A stretch of 64,000 nucleotides of DNA from Candidatus Pseudobacter hemicellulosilyticus (lineage in GTDB: Bacteria > Bacteroidota > Bacteroidia > Chitinophagales > Chitinophagaceae): the NCBI GenBank assembly GCA_029202545.1, contig CP119311.1, forward strand, positions 2,294,001-2,358,000, given 5' to 3'. Both the position numbers and the translations under genes were made by a program. Positions within the stretch are counted from its first letter, which is position 1. Every line of letters begins with the position of its first letter. Below the pieces are notes generated by a model that was not told where the DNA came from, did not search any database, and saw only the letters and a list, made by a program, of their open reading frames with translations. Positions 27,445-36,279 of the stretch are shown piece after piece.

Positions 27445-28281
27445 TCACCAGCCCGTAACCAGTAAATTCCTGGCTGCTTTTTCGCTGCATTTTTGGTATC
27501 GGGCATATGCTTTGGCCGCCCTGGTCCGTATCTCTTCAGCAGATTCATTCCTGATATAGCCACTCAGGGCATCGTGTAAGGTATAGGCTTCAGGGCACAT
27601 CAGGCCGGTGGTCCAGACCAGGGGATTGGCTTTTGTAGCCGCCAGCAACGGAGAGAAGTATCTTTTACTGATACAGGCCAGTATGATGGCATCTCTTGCT
27701 ATGCCATCTGTATTCTGAAAATCCTGGTTCAGCTGAAAGTCCATGAGCCCGTCATGCCCTATATAACTAACCAGTCCGGCATTGCCATTAATACCCAGCG
27801 TCATGCCGGGGATGGCTACTGTATCCCTGGTTTGTCCGCTGCAGCTGTTGAGAAAGTCAATGGTACACTGGCGGATATACCGGCCATCATAGGCATCCGC
27901 CACCAGGTAGTAGTTTTGCTGGCTATGCCGGAAGACCAGCCTTTCCAGCCTGATCTTATCCACCCGGTATTTTTTGATCAGTACCCAGTCCCTGCTTTTC
28001 TTAAAGTAGGTGCGGATACCTGCACCGCAGCCCCAGTATAAATTATTGTCAGGGTCCTGGCCATTCCCGATGCCAGCGGGAACCGGTACTATGCCCTGGT
28101 ATTTGTTATCGCATAAAGCTACAAATACATGGATGGTCCTGGCCGATGTGTCGAATGGTGCAGCTACCGCAGGCGACTGTATCCCTTTCTCTTCCCCGGT
28201 CGGGTTGTCCTTTTGGGAAGAATGGGCATGGCAGCCAATACAGGACAGGAATAGCAGATAATAGAAGGTTGACAAGCTCAA
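27445..28281 (-). CDS. Lipoprotein-like protein with a possible caspase-like (clan CD) His/Cys pair
   Basis: A 278-residue protein. The only in-frame start candidates are TTG codons (28281 and 28275); no ATG exists between the upstream stop and the hydrophobic leader. The leader has Cys at 14 and 17 (LSCIGC), suggesting lipidation. The body begins with a strand-like IHVFVALCDNKYQGI (50-64), contains VSYIGHDGLMDF with His176, and AIILACISKRYF with Cys203. The order strand, then His after a hydrophobic strand, then Cys after a hydrophobic strand resembles caspase/CHAT-type peptidases. This is a fold hypothesis, not an identification. The name of the family is not known to me. Confidence 0.65.
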   Translation of the reverse strand: MSLSTFYYLLFLSCIGCHAHSSQKDNPTGEEKGIQSPAVAAPFDTSARTIHVFVALCDNKYQGIVPVPAGIGNGQDPDNNLYWGCGAGIRTYFKKSRDWVLIKKYRVDKIRLERLVFRHSQQNYYLVADAYDGRYIRQCTIDFLNSCSGQTRDTVAIPGMTLGINGNAGLVSYIGHDGLMDFQLNQDFQNTDGIARDAIILACISKRYFSPLLAATKANPLVWTTGLMCPEAYTLHDALSGYIRNESAEEIRTRAAKAYARYQKCSEKAARNLLVTGW

Positions 28282-28568
28282 CTGAAATGATTTTACCTAT
28301 GGTTCTGTAATGCCTGAATTCCATAAAATAGGGGTAGAATGTTTTCAACAATAGCTGAAATTCAGTGCCAGCGCAGGTGACGGGCAAACAAATAACCCGC
28401 AACGTTAGCGTTTCACAATAGAATTGCGTACATTCATAGCCTGAAAGTATGCATACCTACAGCTCCCCCGCGTTTCCACTCATCTCCTTGAAAGACAGTC
28501 CTGCCGTTGCCTTCATGTAAACACTCATCAGGCTAAACGTTATTATTCATTTTCAGTAAACCTATGTT

Positions 28569-29426
28569 ATGAAACATTATGCTATAATGCTATGGCTTGC
28601 TATGTCCATAATGGTCATCAGCTGTAACAAACATGATCATGTTCCTTTCCCCAAAGACGCCCGGCAGGTGACGGAAGCACTGAAGGGCGGCTACCCGCTC
28701 CGGTTCCAATACAATAGTCAGCGATTACTAACGCAGCTGTCCATGCAATTCAACCCAGGAATAGGCCCCAATGTATTTTTTACGTACGATCAACAGAAAA
28801 GACCCATCCGCGAAACCGATTCCGCCAGCGGGTATTATAACCAGTATATCTACCTGGGCGGCAAACTGGTACGGGTAGAGAAGTATACCAATTTGGCCGG
28901 GTTCCTTGGGCAGACCAGTTTTACCTATGATAACCGGGGACGTATCATTCAGAAAGTTGGAGACGCTACTTATTACGATTATGCCAATTACGAATACTAT
29001 GGCAATAGCCAGAACGTAAAACGTACTTCTTATTTTGACGGCAGCCCTACCGGTACTGCAGCATCCAAAGGAACACTGACTGCTCCTACTGCACGGGCGT
29101 CGGTGATTGAAGAGTATACCTACGACAATAAGATCAATCCCTATTCCACTATCGGTAACTTCCCCGTAATCCCTTTCTGGGTCAGCGATTACTGGATCCT
29201 GGTAAAATACGATCCGATCCCGGAAAACAATATCCTCACCCAGAAATTCTATGGGCGGACAGATTCTACCTATTTCAAATTCCAGGAATACAGCTTCACT
29301 TATGGCTATGATGGCAAGTACCCGGTGACTTTGAATTCCAGTCGCACTTTATTCAATCCGGACGGCTCACCCGGTTGGACCGAAAACAAGACCGGCGGAT
29401 ATACTTATGACAAATTAAGCTGGTAA
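28569..29426 (+). CDS. YD/RHS-like repeat lipoprotein
   Basis: A 285-residue lipoprotein (IMVISCNKHDHVP, Cys near residue 20). The body has repeated YD-like units: FTYDNRGRIIQKVGDATYYDY, YTYDNKINPYS, FTYGYDGKYPVTL, GYTYDKLSW. It resembles the secreted DUF4595-type proteins common in Bacteroidota, of unknown function. It has its own start 287 nt after the divergent lipoprotein gene, and is followed by an unusual long-loop inverted repeat. Confidence 0.78.
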   Translation: MKHYAIMLWLAMSIMVISCNKHDHVPFPKDARQVTEALKGGYPLRFQYNSQRLLTQLSMQFNPGIGPNVFFTYDQQKRPIRETDSASGYYNQYIYLGGKLVRVEKYTNLAGFLGQTSFTYDNRGRIIQKVGDATYYDYANYEYYGNSQNVKRTSYFDGSPTGTAASKGTLTAPTARASVIEEYTYDNKINPYSTIGNFPVIPFWVSDYWILVKYDPIPENNILTQKFYGRTDSTYFKFQEYSFTYGYDGKYPVTLNSSRTLFNPDGSPGWTENKTGGYTYDKLSW

Positions 29427-29440
29427 TATCCCTTACTACC

Positions 29441-29525
29441 GGGCTGATCAAAAGGCACCCTGTCAGCGGAGTCTAAAAGTTGACCAGGCCATTTGCAGCG
29501 CCCTGACGAACCTTTTGATCAGCCC
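29441..29525 (+). repeat. Inverted repeat with 15-bp arms and 55-nt loop
   Basis: GGGCTGATCAAAAGG (29441-29455) pairs perfectly with CCTTTTGATCAGCCC (29511-29525), followed by TTTTC. The loop contains a further short stem (GTCAG/CTGAC). It may be a terminator with a structured loop or a small mobile remnant. The rest of the gap to 29736 shows nothing. Confidence 0.7.
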
Positions 29526-29736
29526 TTTTCAAAATAGCACAACGGCTGTATGTTTATAAAGCAATTAGCCCTGCTGCAAACCCATCTTACGCTGTTTTAG
29601 ATTATTGATTCCGATCAATTTTATGATCGCCGCTCTTGAAAGCCTGAGGCAGCTGCATTCCTGAAGGCCGGCTCACGGGCTTTGTGAGGCCGTATGCCCC
29701 TGATTAAGGCTTATATTGCAACATCAATTACTGCTG

Positions 29737-32700
29737 ATGAAGTGTGCCGGAACCTTGATCCTGATCTTGCTGTATGCCCTGATTCCTGTAATAGCCTGCA
29801 GCCAGCGTCCCTTCTACCGGATCATCAACTACAATAACAGCAACGGACTTCCGCAGAACAGTGTAAAAAGTATCGGATTTGATAAAGCAGGTTTTTGCTG
29901 GCTGGCGACAGAGATGGGGCTGGTCCGCTTTGACGGTCGGAATTTTAAAGTCTACGAACAACCCCAGATACCTGGTCTCCAGACCAACCGGGTGCGGGCC
30001 ATCCTTCCTGATACAGATGGACAGCTGCTGGCTACCTGGATAGATAATTCGTTTGTACAATTACAGCAGGGTGAGCAGCATGCCAGCTTTACCCCGGTCT
30101 ATGGCGGGCCTTTTAACGGTATCCATTCCAGGATAGGATATAAGGTGGACGATGCCATCATCGACAGCCTCGGCTCCCTGCTGGGCCAGGAAGATATCTG
30201 GGAACAGTTTGTCCTTGACCTGGAGGATAACCAGATTGTTGGGCTCAACAGGAAGGAGTGTTATGTTTTTTTGAACGATATGCTATACTACCTGCGCAGC
30301 GGGCAACTGCTCAACAGGGTAGTACTGAAAAAAGCAAAACAGCAATATCTCCTGTTGGACAGTATCTGTCTGCGATTGACCGCTGGCAACCGGGTAGAAG
30401 CCTGGGTCAATGGCGTCGACATTACTGGTATGAAGCGGGTTGAAGGCCCGCTCGGATTGGACCCTGCTTTCCTCAGGGGTGATTTCAGGGCGCTCTGGTG
30501 TACCAGTGGCGCCTATGTTTTCAGCGGAGGCAATTTGTACCGCCTGTATGTGAAAGACCAGCGACTTTTTTCCCGTTGTGTATTACCGTCGCTGGCTATC
30601 AAAGAACTGCACGCTATAGCCTATGATCCGGCTAATGACTGTTACTACCTGGGCAGTCATATAGATGGCCTGTTCATTGCAAGACCCATCATATTTGATA
30701 GCCCCGATCCGCCGCTTACGGGTGTTGGGAAAGGGCAGAACTATTATACCCAGGCGATGCTGGACAGTAATACCGTGTATTGTGGCAATACGCTGTTTTC
30801 CCGTACCAGGGCTGCACGCTACCTGGATATAGCCAGTGATCAGCCCAGTGTATTACAGCCAGTGGGTAAGGAACTGCTGTATTATGGACAAACGCCTGAC
30901 CTCTGTGCTTTCAATGTTAAAAGATTGGAAAAAAAGGTACTGGCAAAACTGGACGGGAAAATTACCGGCATGCTCCTTTGGCCTGATACTTCCTGCCTAT
31001 ACGTGAGTACAAGAAATACCCTGTTCAGGCTGGAAAATCAGCAGTTAAAGGAAAAGAGATCCCTGCCGGGCAAAGGCACTATTTCCTGTTTTGTGAAAGA
31101 CGAAAGTAACAGCTTTATCATTGGCACCACCAAAGGGCTTTACTGGTATAACTGGCCAAAGAATGAGTTGTCCGGACATCTGCTGGACAGCATTACTATC
31201 CGGACCCTGCACAGGGATGAAAACAATGATCTCTGGATCGGTACCTATGATAATGGGTTTTATCTTTTCAGCAACGATAGCCTGACCAGGTTTCCCTATG
31301 GACCCCGCAATTCCCTGCGTTCCGTACATGCATTCGTAGAAGATGGCCGGGGCTTTTTCTGGCTGACCACCAATAACGGGTTGTTCAAGGTCAGTAAAAC
31401 GGAATTACTGGCTTATGCCCGGGGCAGTATCCGGGATGTCTATTATTATATGTTCGGTAAGGCCGATGGTCTGCCTACCAATGAATTCAACGGTGGCTTT
31501 CAATGGCCCTATGCCTGGTTTGCAGACAGTATGTTATCCCTGCCTTCCCTGGATGGACTGGTATGGTTCTATCCCCACAAAACAAAACTGTTGTTCCCGG
31601 AACATGCTATATACCTGGATAAAATACTGCTGAATAACCAGGAGCTGGATAAACAGCAGACCAGCTTTACGCTGGCGGCGGGGAATAATTTGTTGTCGCT
31701 GGAAGTGACCAGTCCTTATTTTGGCAATGCAGAGAATATATTGCTGGAGTATACTATAGAAGGGATCAGGACTGCCTGGGAGCGCGTGCCTGCGGATGGC
31801 AGGGTAGTGGTGGAGAACCTGCCTGCGGGCGAGCAGGTGATCCTTTTCAGGAAAAGGGATGGAAGTAATTATACTTCTTACCAGCAACTGCTTTTCCGGG
31901 TATCGGTAGCTCCCTTCTTTTACCAGACAGGATGGTTCTATACAGTAACTATCCTGGTGCTGCTGCTGGCCGTGTATCTGTACCTGCGCTGGAAGACCAT
32001 ACAATTCAGGCAGCGGGCGTTGCTGCTGGAAGAACGTGTAGCTACACGCACCAGCGAACTTCGGGAAGTGGTGCGCCAACTGGCGGATTCAGAGCAGGCG
32101 CTGGAACGCAGCAACCGGGTCAAGGACCAGGTGATCTCTATTGTGCTGCACGACCTGCAATCTCCTATAAGGTTCCTGGACCTGTTGGGTAAGCGGATTG
32201 AAAAGACCTACCGGCAACTGGACCAGTCAGCCCTGGCGGAACGATTGCGCGAGCTCAGGAACAGTACCAGCACCCTCTATAATTTTACTTCCCAGTTTTT
32301 TACCTGGGCCAAAAGCCAGCATGGATTGTATGCCGTGCAGAAAAGAACGGTTGTAATTCAGCAGTTGTTTGAAGACACGGCTACTTTATACAAGGACATT
32401 CTCAAGAGCCGTAACAATGAGCTGATCATTTACCCTACAGCTTTAAGCTGTTATACTGATCCGGTGCTGCTGGTCACCATTTTGCGCAACCTGGTGGACA
32501 ATGCCCAGAAGAATACCAGCAACGGCGTAGTGGAACTGCAGGCCAGGATAATGCAGGAACAACTGGTGATCAGCGTATCGGATACAGGTGTAGGCATGGA
32601 TGCCCGGCAGATCAACGCTTTTTTTGAGAAGGAGGTAGATGCCCGTAAAGGCGGCGGGCTGGGCGGTATGCTGATCCTGGACCTGCTGGGAAAGATCCAG

Positions 32701-32775
32701 GGACGGCTGGAAATAGAAAGCCAGCCGGGAGCAGGGAGCGAGTTCAGGATCATTTTAGCGTACCCGGGCCACTGA
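29737..32775 (+). CDS. Sensor histidine kinase with two-component regulator propeller
   Basis: From the ATG at 29737 (a TTG at 29716 is less likely) the protein has 1012 residues. A signal peptide or signal anchor is followed by a periplasmic propeller with units such as GFCWLATEMGLVRFDG (about 52), NDLWIGTYDNGFYLF and FFWLTTNNGLFKV, then a Y_Y_Y domain, a TM near 734-752 and a coiled coil. The kinase core has HDLQSP (His near 804), the N-box RNLVDNAQ, DTGVGM and GGLGGM. Unlike hybrid PUL sensors it has no receiver or AraC domain; the separate LuxR-type regulator encoded convergently is the likely partner. The ligand is unknown. Confidence 0.9.
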   Translation: MKCAGTLILILLYALIPVIACSQRPFYRIINYNNSNGLPQNSVKSIGFDKAGFCWLATEMGLVRFDGRNFKVYEQPQIPGLQTNRVRAILPDTDGQLLATWIDNSFVQLQQGEQHASFTPVYGGPFNGIHSRIGYKVDDAIIDSLGSLLGQEDIWEQFVLDLEDNQIVGLNRKECYVFLNDMLYYLRSGQLLNRVVLKKAKQQYLLLDSICLRLTAGNRVEAWVNGVDITGMKRVEGPLGLDPAFLRGDFRALWCTSGAYVFSGGNLYRLYVKDQRLFSRCVLPSLAIKELHAIAYDPANDCYYLGSHIDGLFIARPIIFDSPDPPLTGVGKGQNYYTQAMLDSNTVYCGNTLFSRTRAARYLDIASDQPSVLQPVGKELLYYGQTPDLCAFNVKRLEKKVLAKLDGKITGMLLWPDTSCLYVSTRNTLFRLENQQLKEKRSLPGKGTISCFVKDESNSFIIGTTKGLYWYNWPKNELSGHLLDSITIRTLHRDENNDLWIGTYDNGFYLFSNDSLTRFPYGPRNSLRSVHAFVEDGRGFFWLTTNNGLFKVSKTELLAYARGSIRDVYYYMFGKADGLPTNEFNGGFQWPYAWFADSMLSLPSLDGLVWFYPHKTKLLFPEHAIYLDKILLNNQELDKQQTSFTLAAGNNLLSLEVTSPYFGNAENILLEYTIEGIRTAWERVPADGRVVVENLPAGEQVILFRKRDGSNYTSYQQLLFRVSVAPFFYQTGWFYTVTILVLLLAVYLYLRWKTIQFRQRALLLEERVATRTSELREVVRQLADSEQALERSNRVKDQVISIVLHDLQSPIRFLDLLGKRIEKTYRQLDQSALAERLRELRNSTSTLYNFTSQFFTWAKSQHGLYAVQKRTVVIQQLFEDTATLYKDILKSRNNELIIYPTALSCYTDPVLLVTILRNLVDNAQKNTSNGVVELQARIMQEQLVISVSDTGVGMDARQINAFFEKEVDARKGGGLGGMLILDLLGKIQGRLEIESQPGAGSEFRIILAYPGH

Positions 32776-33397
32776 GCCCATGCATCTGGGCCAGCCAGTT
32801 CAGGTCTATCACGTTGCTAACCCCCAGCTTTTCAAATACCCGGGCCTTAAAGGAGCTGGCAGTAGAAGCGCTCACTGACAGCGCAGCGGATATTTCAAGA
32901 GGCCCTTTTCCTTTCAACAGTAACAGTACTACTTCCATCTCCCGCCCTGAGAGGCGGGAAAAAGGAGAATTGTCCGCAACAGGCGAAAGCAACTGGTCCA
33001 GGTTGTCCAGCTGTGAGCTGCTCAGGTATTTTTTACCGTTACTGATATTACGGATAGCTGCTACTATATCCGGCTCCGGTGCATCTTTTTGCAAATACCC
33101 GAAAGCGCCTGCCGCCAGCAGGTGCTTGGCAAAAATACTTTCAGGATTAACGCTGATCACCAGTATCCTCAGCTGAGGTTGTATGGATAGGGCTGCCGGT
33201 ACCAGTTGCAGCATATCTGCCTGGGGCATGTTCATGTCCGTGATCAGCATATGGTAAGAATTGGTGCGTAGAGCCTTGATCAGCTCGGTCCCATTACCGG
33301 CAAAATCAACGGCGCATTTTCCCAAAGTGTCCTCCACCAGGAGGCGCATGCCTAAGCGGACAGAAAGATGATCATCAGCAATCAGGATGTTGAGCAT
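32750..33397 (-). CDS. LuxR-type (NarL family) response regulator
   Basis: A 215-residue protein starting at the ATG at 33397 (MLNILIADDHLSVRLGMRLL). The receiver domain has the acidic DD pair, the phosphoacceptor Asp in LITDMNMP (about 55) and the conserved Lys in YLQKDAPEPD. The C-terminal HTH is SRLSGREMEVVLLLLKGKGPLEISAALSVS. A longer frame to 33574 adds a non-family N-terminus and is rejected. Its stop codon lies inside the end of the convergent kinase gene (26-nt overlap), so the pair is probably cognate. Tail-to-tail overlap is an unusual layout for a kinase/regulator pair. Confidence 0.92.
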   Translation of the reverse strand: MLNILIADDHLSVRLGMRLLVEDTLGKCAVDFAGNGTELIKALRTNSYHMLITDMNMPQADMLQLVPAALSIQPQLRILVISVNPESIFAKHLLAAGAFGYLQKDAPEPDIVAAIRNISNGKKYLSSSQLDNLDQLLSPVADNSPFSRLSGREMEVVLLLLKGKGPLEISAALSVSASTASSFKARVFEKLGVSNVIDLNWLAQMHGLSGPGTLK

Positions 33398-33530
33398 ATT
33401 GGATGTTGTAAGCGTGATCGGGAGCGCCAGGCCAGCAGTACCGGCCGGACAGGATACAGGGAAAAACCAAAGATAGGGTAAAATGCAGCTGACAGTGCTG
33501 TGTAGTCGTACACACAGGAGCTGCCTGCAA

Positions 33531-33564
33531 ATAAAAAACATGCTGCGAACCACCGCAGCATGTT
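33531..33564 (-). terminator. Minus-strand hairpin with U-run, upstream of the response regulator
   Basis: On the minus strand AACATGCTGCG and CGCAGCATGTT form a perfect 11-bp stem with a 6-nt loop, then TTTTTTAT. It has the form of a terminator, but lies in the 5' region of the regulator gene. It may end a small transcript from the right or act as an attenuator. Confidence 0.6.
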
Positions 33565-33661
33565 GGAACGTCAACCATAAGAAGCGTCATCCTCTTACTC
33601 ATTTTACACCCGAAAACATATGTATACCAGCATCGAAAGAAAGGTTGCAGATCCCCCGGCG

Positions 33662-33708
33662 TTCAGTGATATTAAAGCATCCCCCCGGTTGCTTTAATAT
33701 CACCTGAA
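33662..33708. repeat. Inverted repeat in the leader region of the response regulator
   Basis: TTCAG-TGATATTAAAGCA (33662-33679) pairs with TGCTTTAATATCA-C-CTGAA (33690-33708), 18 bp with one bulged C and a 10-nt C/G-rich loop. No long T-run follows on either strand. Function unknown. Confidence 0.6.
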
Positions 33709-33840
33709 TGCCTTTCTCCTTTTACTCTGTTCATTCCACTTCTATTTTTTCCTGTTTCCTTAACAAAACTACCAGTAAAGTATACATGAAAAAATAGCGC
33801 TTTTCCTTGCTGGCGTGGCGTTTTGGCCACAAGTGACGCC

Positions 33841-33920
33841 GGGGTTTCTGGGTAGGGAGCCAGAAAAACAGGTGTTCTGCGGCGTTACCTCCTAACGCTT
33901 CGGGGTGTCTGGGTAGGGAG
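33841..33920 (+). repeat. Two direct repeats of 19 bp, 61 bp apart
   Basis: GGGGTTTCTGGGTAGGGAG (33841-33859) and GGGGTGTCTGGGTAGGGAG (33902-33920) differ at one base. They lie in the gap between the response regulator and the GH3 terminator. I see no wider homology and no gene. Confidence 0.7.
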
Positions 33921-33921
33921 G

Positions 33922-33963
33922 AAAAAAGAACAGGGTCTGCCAGAATGCTGGCAGACCCTGTTC
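33922..33963 (-). terminator. Terminator of the lacI-GH3 transcript
   Basis: On the minus strand GAACAGGGTCTGCCAG and its complement pair over 16 bp with a 4-nt loop (33928-33963), followed by TTTTTT. It lies just downstream of the GH3 stop codon. Confidence 0.9.
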
Positions 33964-33985
33964 AAAGAGTAGAGGCCGGAAGCTG

Positions 33986-36211
33986 TTATTTCAATTGAAA
34001 GCTGACTTTACCTTTTATTTCCACCGAGGAGGCGCCGATCAGCGCTTCAAATTCGCCGGGTTCGGCTACCCAATCGTGTTTTGTATCATCAAAGAAGCTC
34101 AGGGTCTTTTTATTGATCAGGAAGTGCAGGGTGCCTACCTGTCCTGGTTCCAGCTCCACTTTCTGGAATCCTTTCAATTCTTTTACAGGACGGGGGAGAG
34201 AAGATTTTTTATCGGAGACATAAAGCTGTACCACTTCAGCGCCTTTGCGGGTACCCGTGTTCTTAACAGTTACTGAAATACGGATCGTTTCATCGGTAGT
34301 CATTTCTTTTTTGTCGGCAGTTACCTTTCCATATTCAAAACTGGTATAGCTCAGGCCATGGCCAAAAGCGAACAGGGGTTTGATATTGTTCTTGTCCATC
34401 CAGCGGTAACCTACAAACAGTCCTTCTTTGTAAGTTTCTTCCTTATTGCCATCGCCGGGATAATCACCCAGTGCATGGGCGCCATTGTCTTTCAGTTTTA
34501 CCGGGAATGTGAAAGGCAGTTTGCCGGAAGGATTTACATCGCCTGTTAAAATGCCTGCCAGGGCGGGACCGGCTTCAGCCCCCAGGTACCAGCCCTGTAC
34601 AATGGCTGGTACTTCATTCACCCAGGGCATGGCTACAGCATTCCCGGAGATCATGATCACGGCCAGGTTCTTATTGGTTTTGGCCAGGGCGCTGATCAGC
34701 TGGTCCTGTCCATAGGGAAGATCAATGGAGGCGCGGTCATTTCCTTCGCAGTCCTGTCCGTCGTTCTTATTGAGCCCGCCGAAGAAGAGTACGATATCGG
34801 CATCTTTAGCAACGGCGCAGGCTTCGGCCATCAGCTCTTCAGCTGATTGACTCACCCGGATATCCTGGGTTACCAGGCCATCCTGTCCCAGGGAAGTTTT
34901 GCCGGCATAACCACGGGCATAAACAATAGTAGCCTGGTTACCTATGCGTTTTTTCAAACCATCCAGGGGCGAAAGTTCGTAGCGGGCTTTAAGGGAAGAA
35001 CTGCCTCCGCCAACGGTCATGGCTTTAATGGCATTCTCACCGATCACGGCAATCTTTTTGGCCCTGGTCAGGTCAATTGGTAATACATTGTTCCTGTTCT
35101 GCAGCAGGACGATGCCTTCCTGGGCAATCTGGCGGGCAGCGGCAGCATGTTCTTCGGAGGCGAAGGAGCCCCAGGGCAGATTGGCGCTCATATTGGTGCG
35201 GAAGATCAGGCGGAGGATATTACGTACTTTTTTATCTACCTCTTCCACTTTCACTTCACCGGAACGGAGTAGTTTCAGGAAGGGAAGGGCGAGGTAGTAG
35301 TTGTCGTACGCATTGCTGGCGCCTTCCGTCATACCGTTGGTCCAGGTGCCAAATTCCATGTCCAGTCCATGATAGATAGCCTGTTTGGTATCATTAACGC
35401 CGCCCCAGTCGGAGATCACTACGCCATCAAACTGCCATTCTTTGCGGAGGATATTGTTGAGCAGGTATTCATTCTGGCAGGCCCATTGCCCTTTGTATTT
35501 ATTGTAGGCGCCCATGATGGCCCAGGCCTTGCCTTCCTGTACTGCTGCTTTGAAGGCGGGCAGATAGATCTCGTACAGCGTACGATCGTCCACGTTAACA
35601 TTCACTTTGTGGCGGTCGATCTCCTGGTTATTCAGGGCAAAATGTTTGACGCAGGCGGCTACGCCGTTAGATTGTACGCCACGTACATAAGGGACTACCA
35701 TAGTGGCGCTGAGTATGGGATCTTCTCCCATGTACTCAAAATTGCGGCCGTTGAGGGGTGTCCGGTAGATATTGACACCTGGGCCAAGCAGGATATTCTT
35801 ATTGCGGTAGCGCGCTTCTGCGCCAATAGACCTGCCGTAGAGACCGGCCATCTGCGTATTCCAGGAGGCGGCCAGGCAGGTGAGTGCGGGGAAGGCAGTG
35901 CAGGAATCATTGGTCCAGCCGGCCTGGTCCCATTTGTCCCAGAACACTTCAGCACGGATGCCATGCGGACCGTCGGTGGTCCAGTTGGCGGGAATGCCGA
36001 GGCGCGGCACACCGGGAGCGCTGAATTTGGATTGGGCATGGCACATAGCCACTTTTTCTTCCAGCGTCATGCGGGAGAGGGCATCTTCAATACGCTGCTC
36101 TATGGGTTTATTGGGATCCTGGTAGATGGGAAGTCCTGTCTGTGCTGCCAGGGGCAGGCTAAAGGCCAGCAGGGTGATAAGGATTAGTAAGGCGGATGGT
36201 CGTTTGTACAT
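33986..36211 (-). CDS. GH3 beta-glycosidase, secreted
   Basis: A 741-residue protein with a signal peptide (to about 23, LAAQTG). Three-domain GH3 layout: N-terminal TIM barrel (DGPHGIRAEVFWDKW; NFEYMGEDP; VKHFALNNQEIDRH; nucleophile Asp in VVISDWGGVND), alpha/beta sandwich (acid/base candidate Glu in DGQDCEGNDRASIDL) and a C-terminal fibronectin-like domain (GAEVVQLYVSD, RPVKELKGFQKVEL). It releases terminal beta-linked sugars, commonly glucose or xylose. It lies 68 nt downstream of lacI on the same strand, so it is probably part of the same transcript and of PUL2. Confidence 0.93.
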   Translation of the reverse strand: MYKRPSALLILITLLAFSLPLAAQTGLPIYQDPNKPIEQRIEDALSRMTLEEKVAMCHAQSKFSAPGVPRLGIPANWTTDGPHGIRAEVFWDKWDQAGWTNDSCTAFPALTCLAASWNTQMAGLYGRSIGAEARYRNKNILLGPGVNIYRTPLNGRNFEYMGEDPILSATMVVPYVRGVQSNGVAACVKHFALNNQEIDRHKVNVNVDDRTLYEIYLPAFKAAVQEGKAWAIMGAYNKYKGQWACQNEYLLNNILRKEWQFDGVVISDWGGVNDTKQAIYHGLDMEFGTWTNGMTEGASNAYDNYYLALPFLKLLRSGEVKVEEVDKKVRNILRLIFRTNMSANLPWGSFASEEHAAAARQIAQEGIVLLQNRNNVLPIDLTRAKKIAVIGENAIKAMTVGGGSSSLKARYELSPLDGLKKRIGNQATIVYARGYAGKTSLGQDGLVTQDIRVSQSAEELMAEACAVAKDADIVLFFGGLNKNDGQDCEGNDRASIDLPYGQDQLISALAKTNKNLAVIMISGNAVAMPWVNEVPAIVQGWYLGAEAGPALAGILTGDVNPSGKLPFTFPVKLKDNGAHALGDYPGDGNKEETYKEGLFVGYRWMDKNNIKPLFAFGHGLSYTSFEYGKVTADKKEMTTDETIRISVTVKNTGTRKGAEVVQLYVSDKKSSLPRPVKELKGFQKVELEPGQVGTLHFLINKKTLSFFDDTKHDWVAEPGEFEALIGASSVEIKGKVSFQLK

Positions 36212-36279
36212 ACGGCAATATTTAGTTGTCGAAACTACAATTAACTCATCAGCCTGCTCATGATAATTATCAGGCGGTA

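Noticed and set aside
29737..32775. Hybrid two-component system (HTCS) of the usual PUL type
   Set aside because: No receiver or AraC domain follows the kinase core; the protein stops after the ATPase domain.
33483..33707. Plus-strand frame of 74 codons in the regulator leader
   Set aside because: Covers the two hairpins and has no protein-like pattern.
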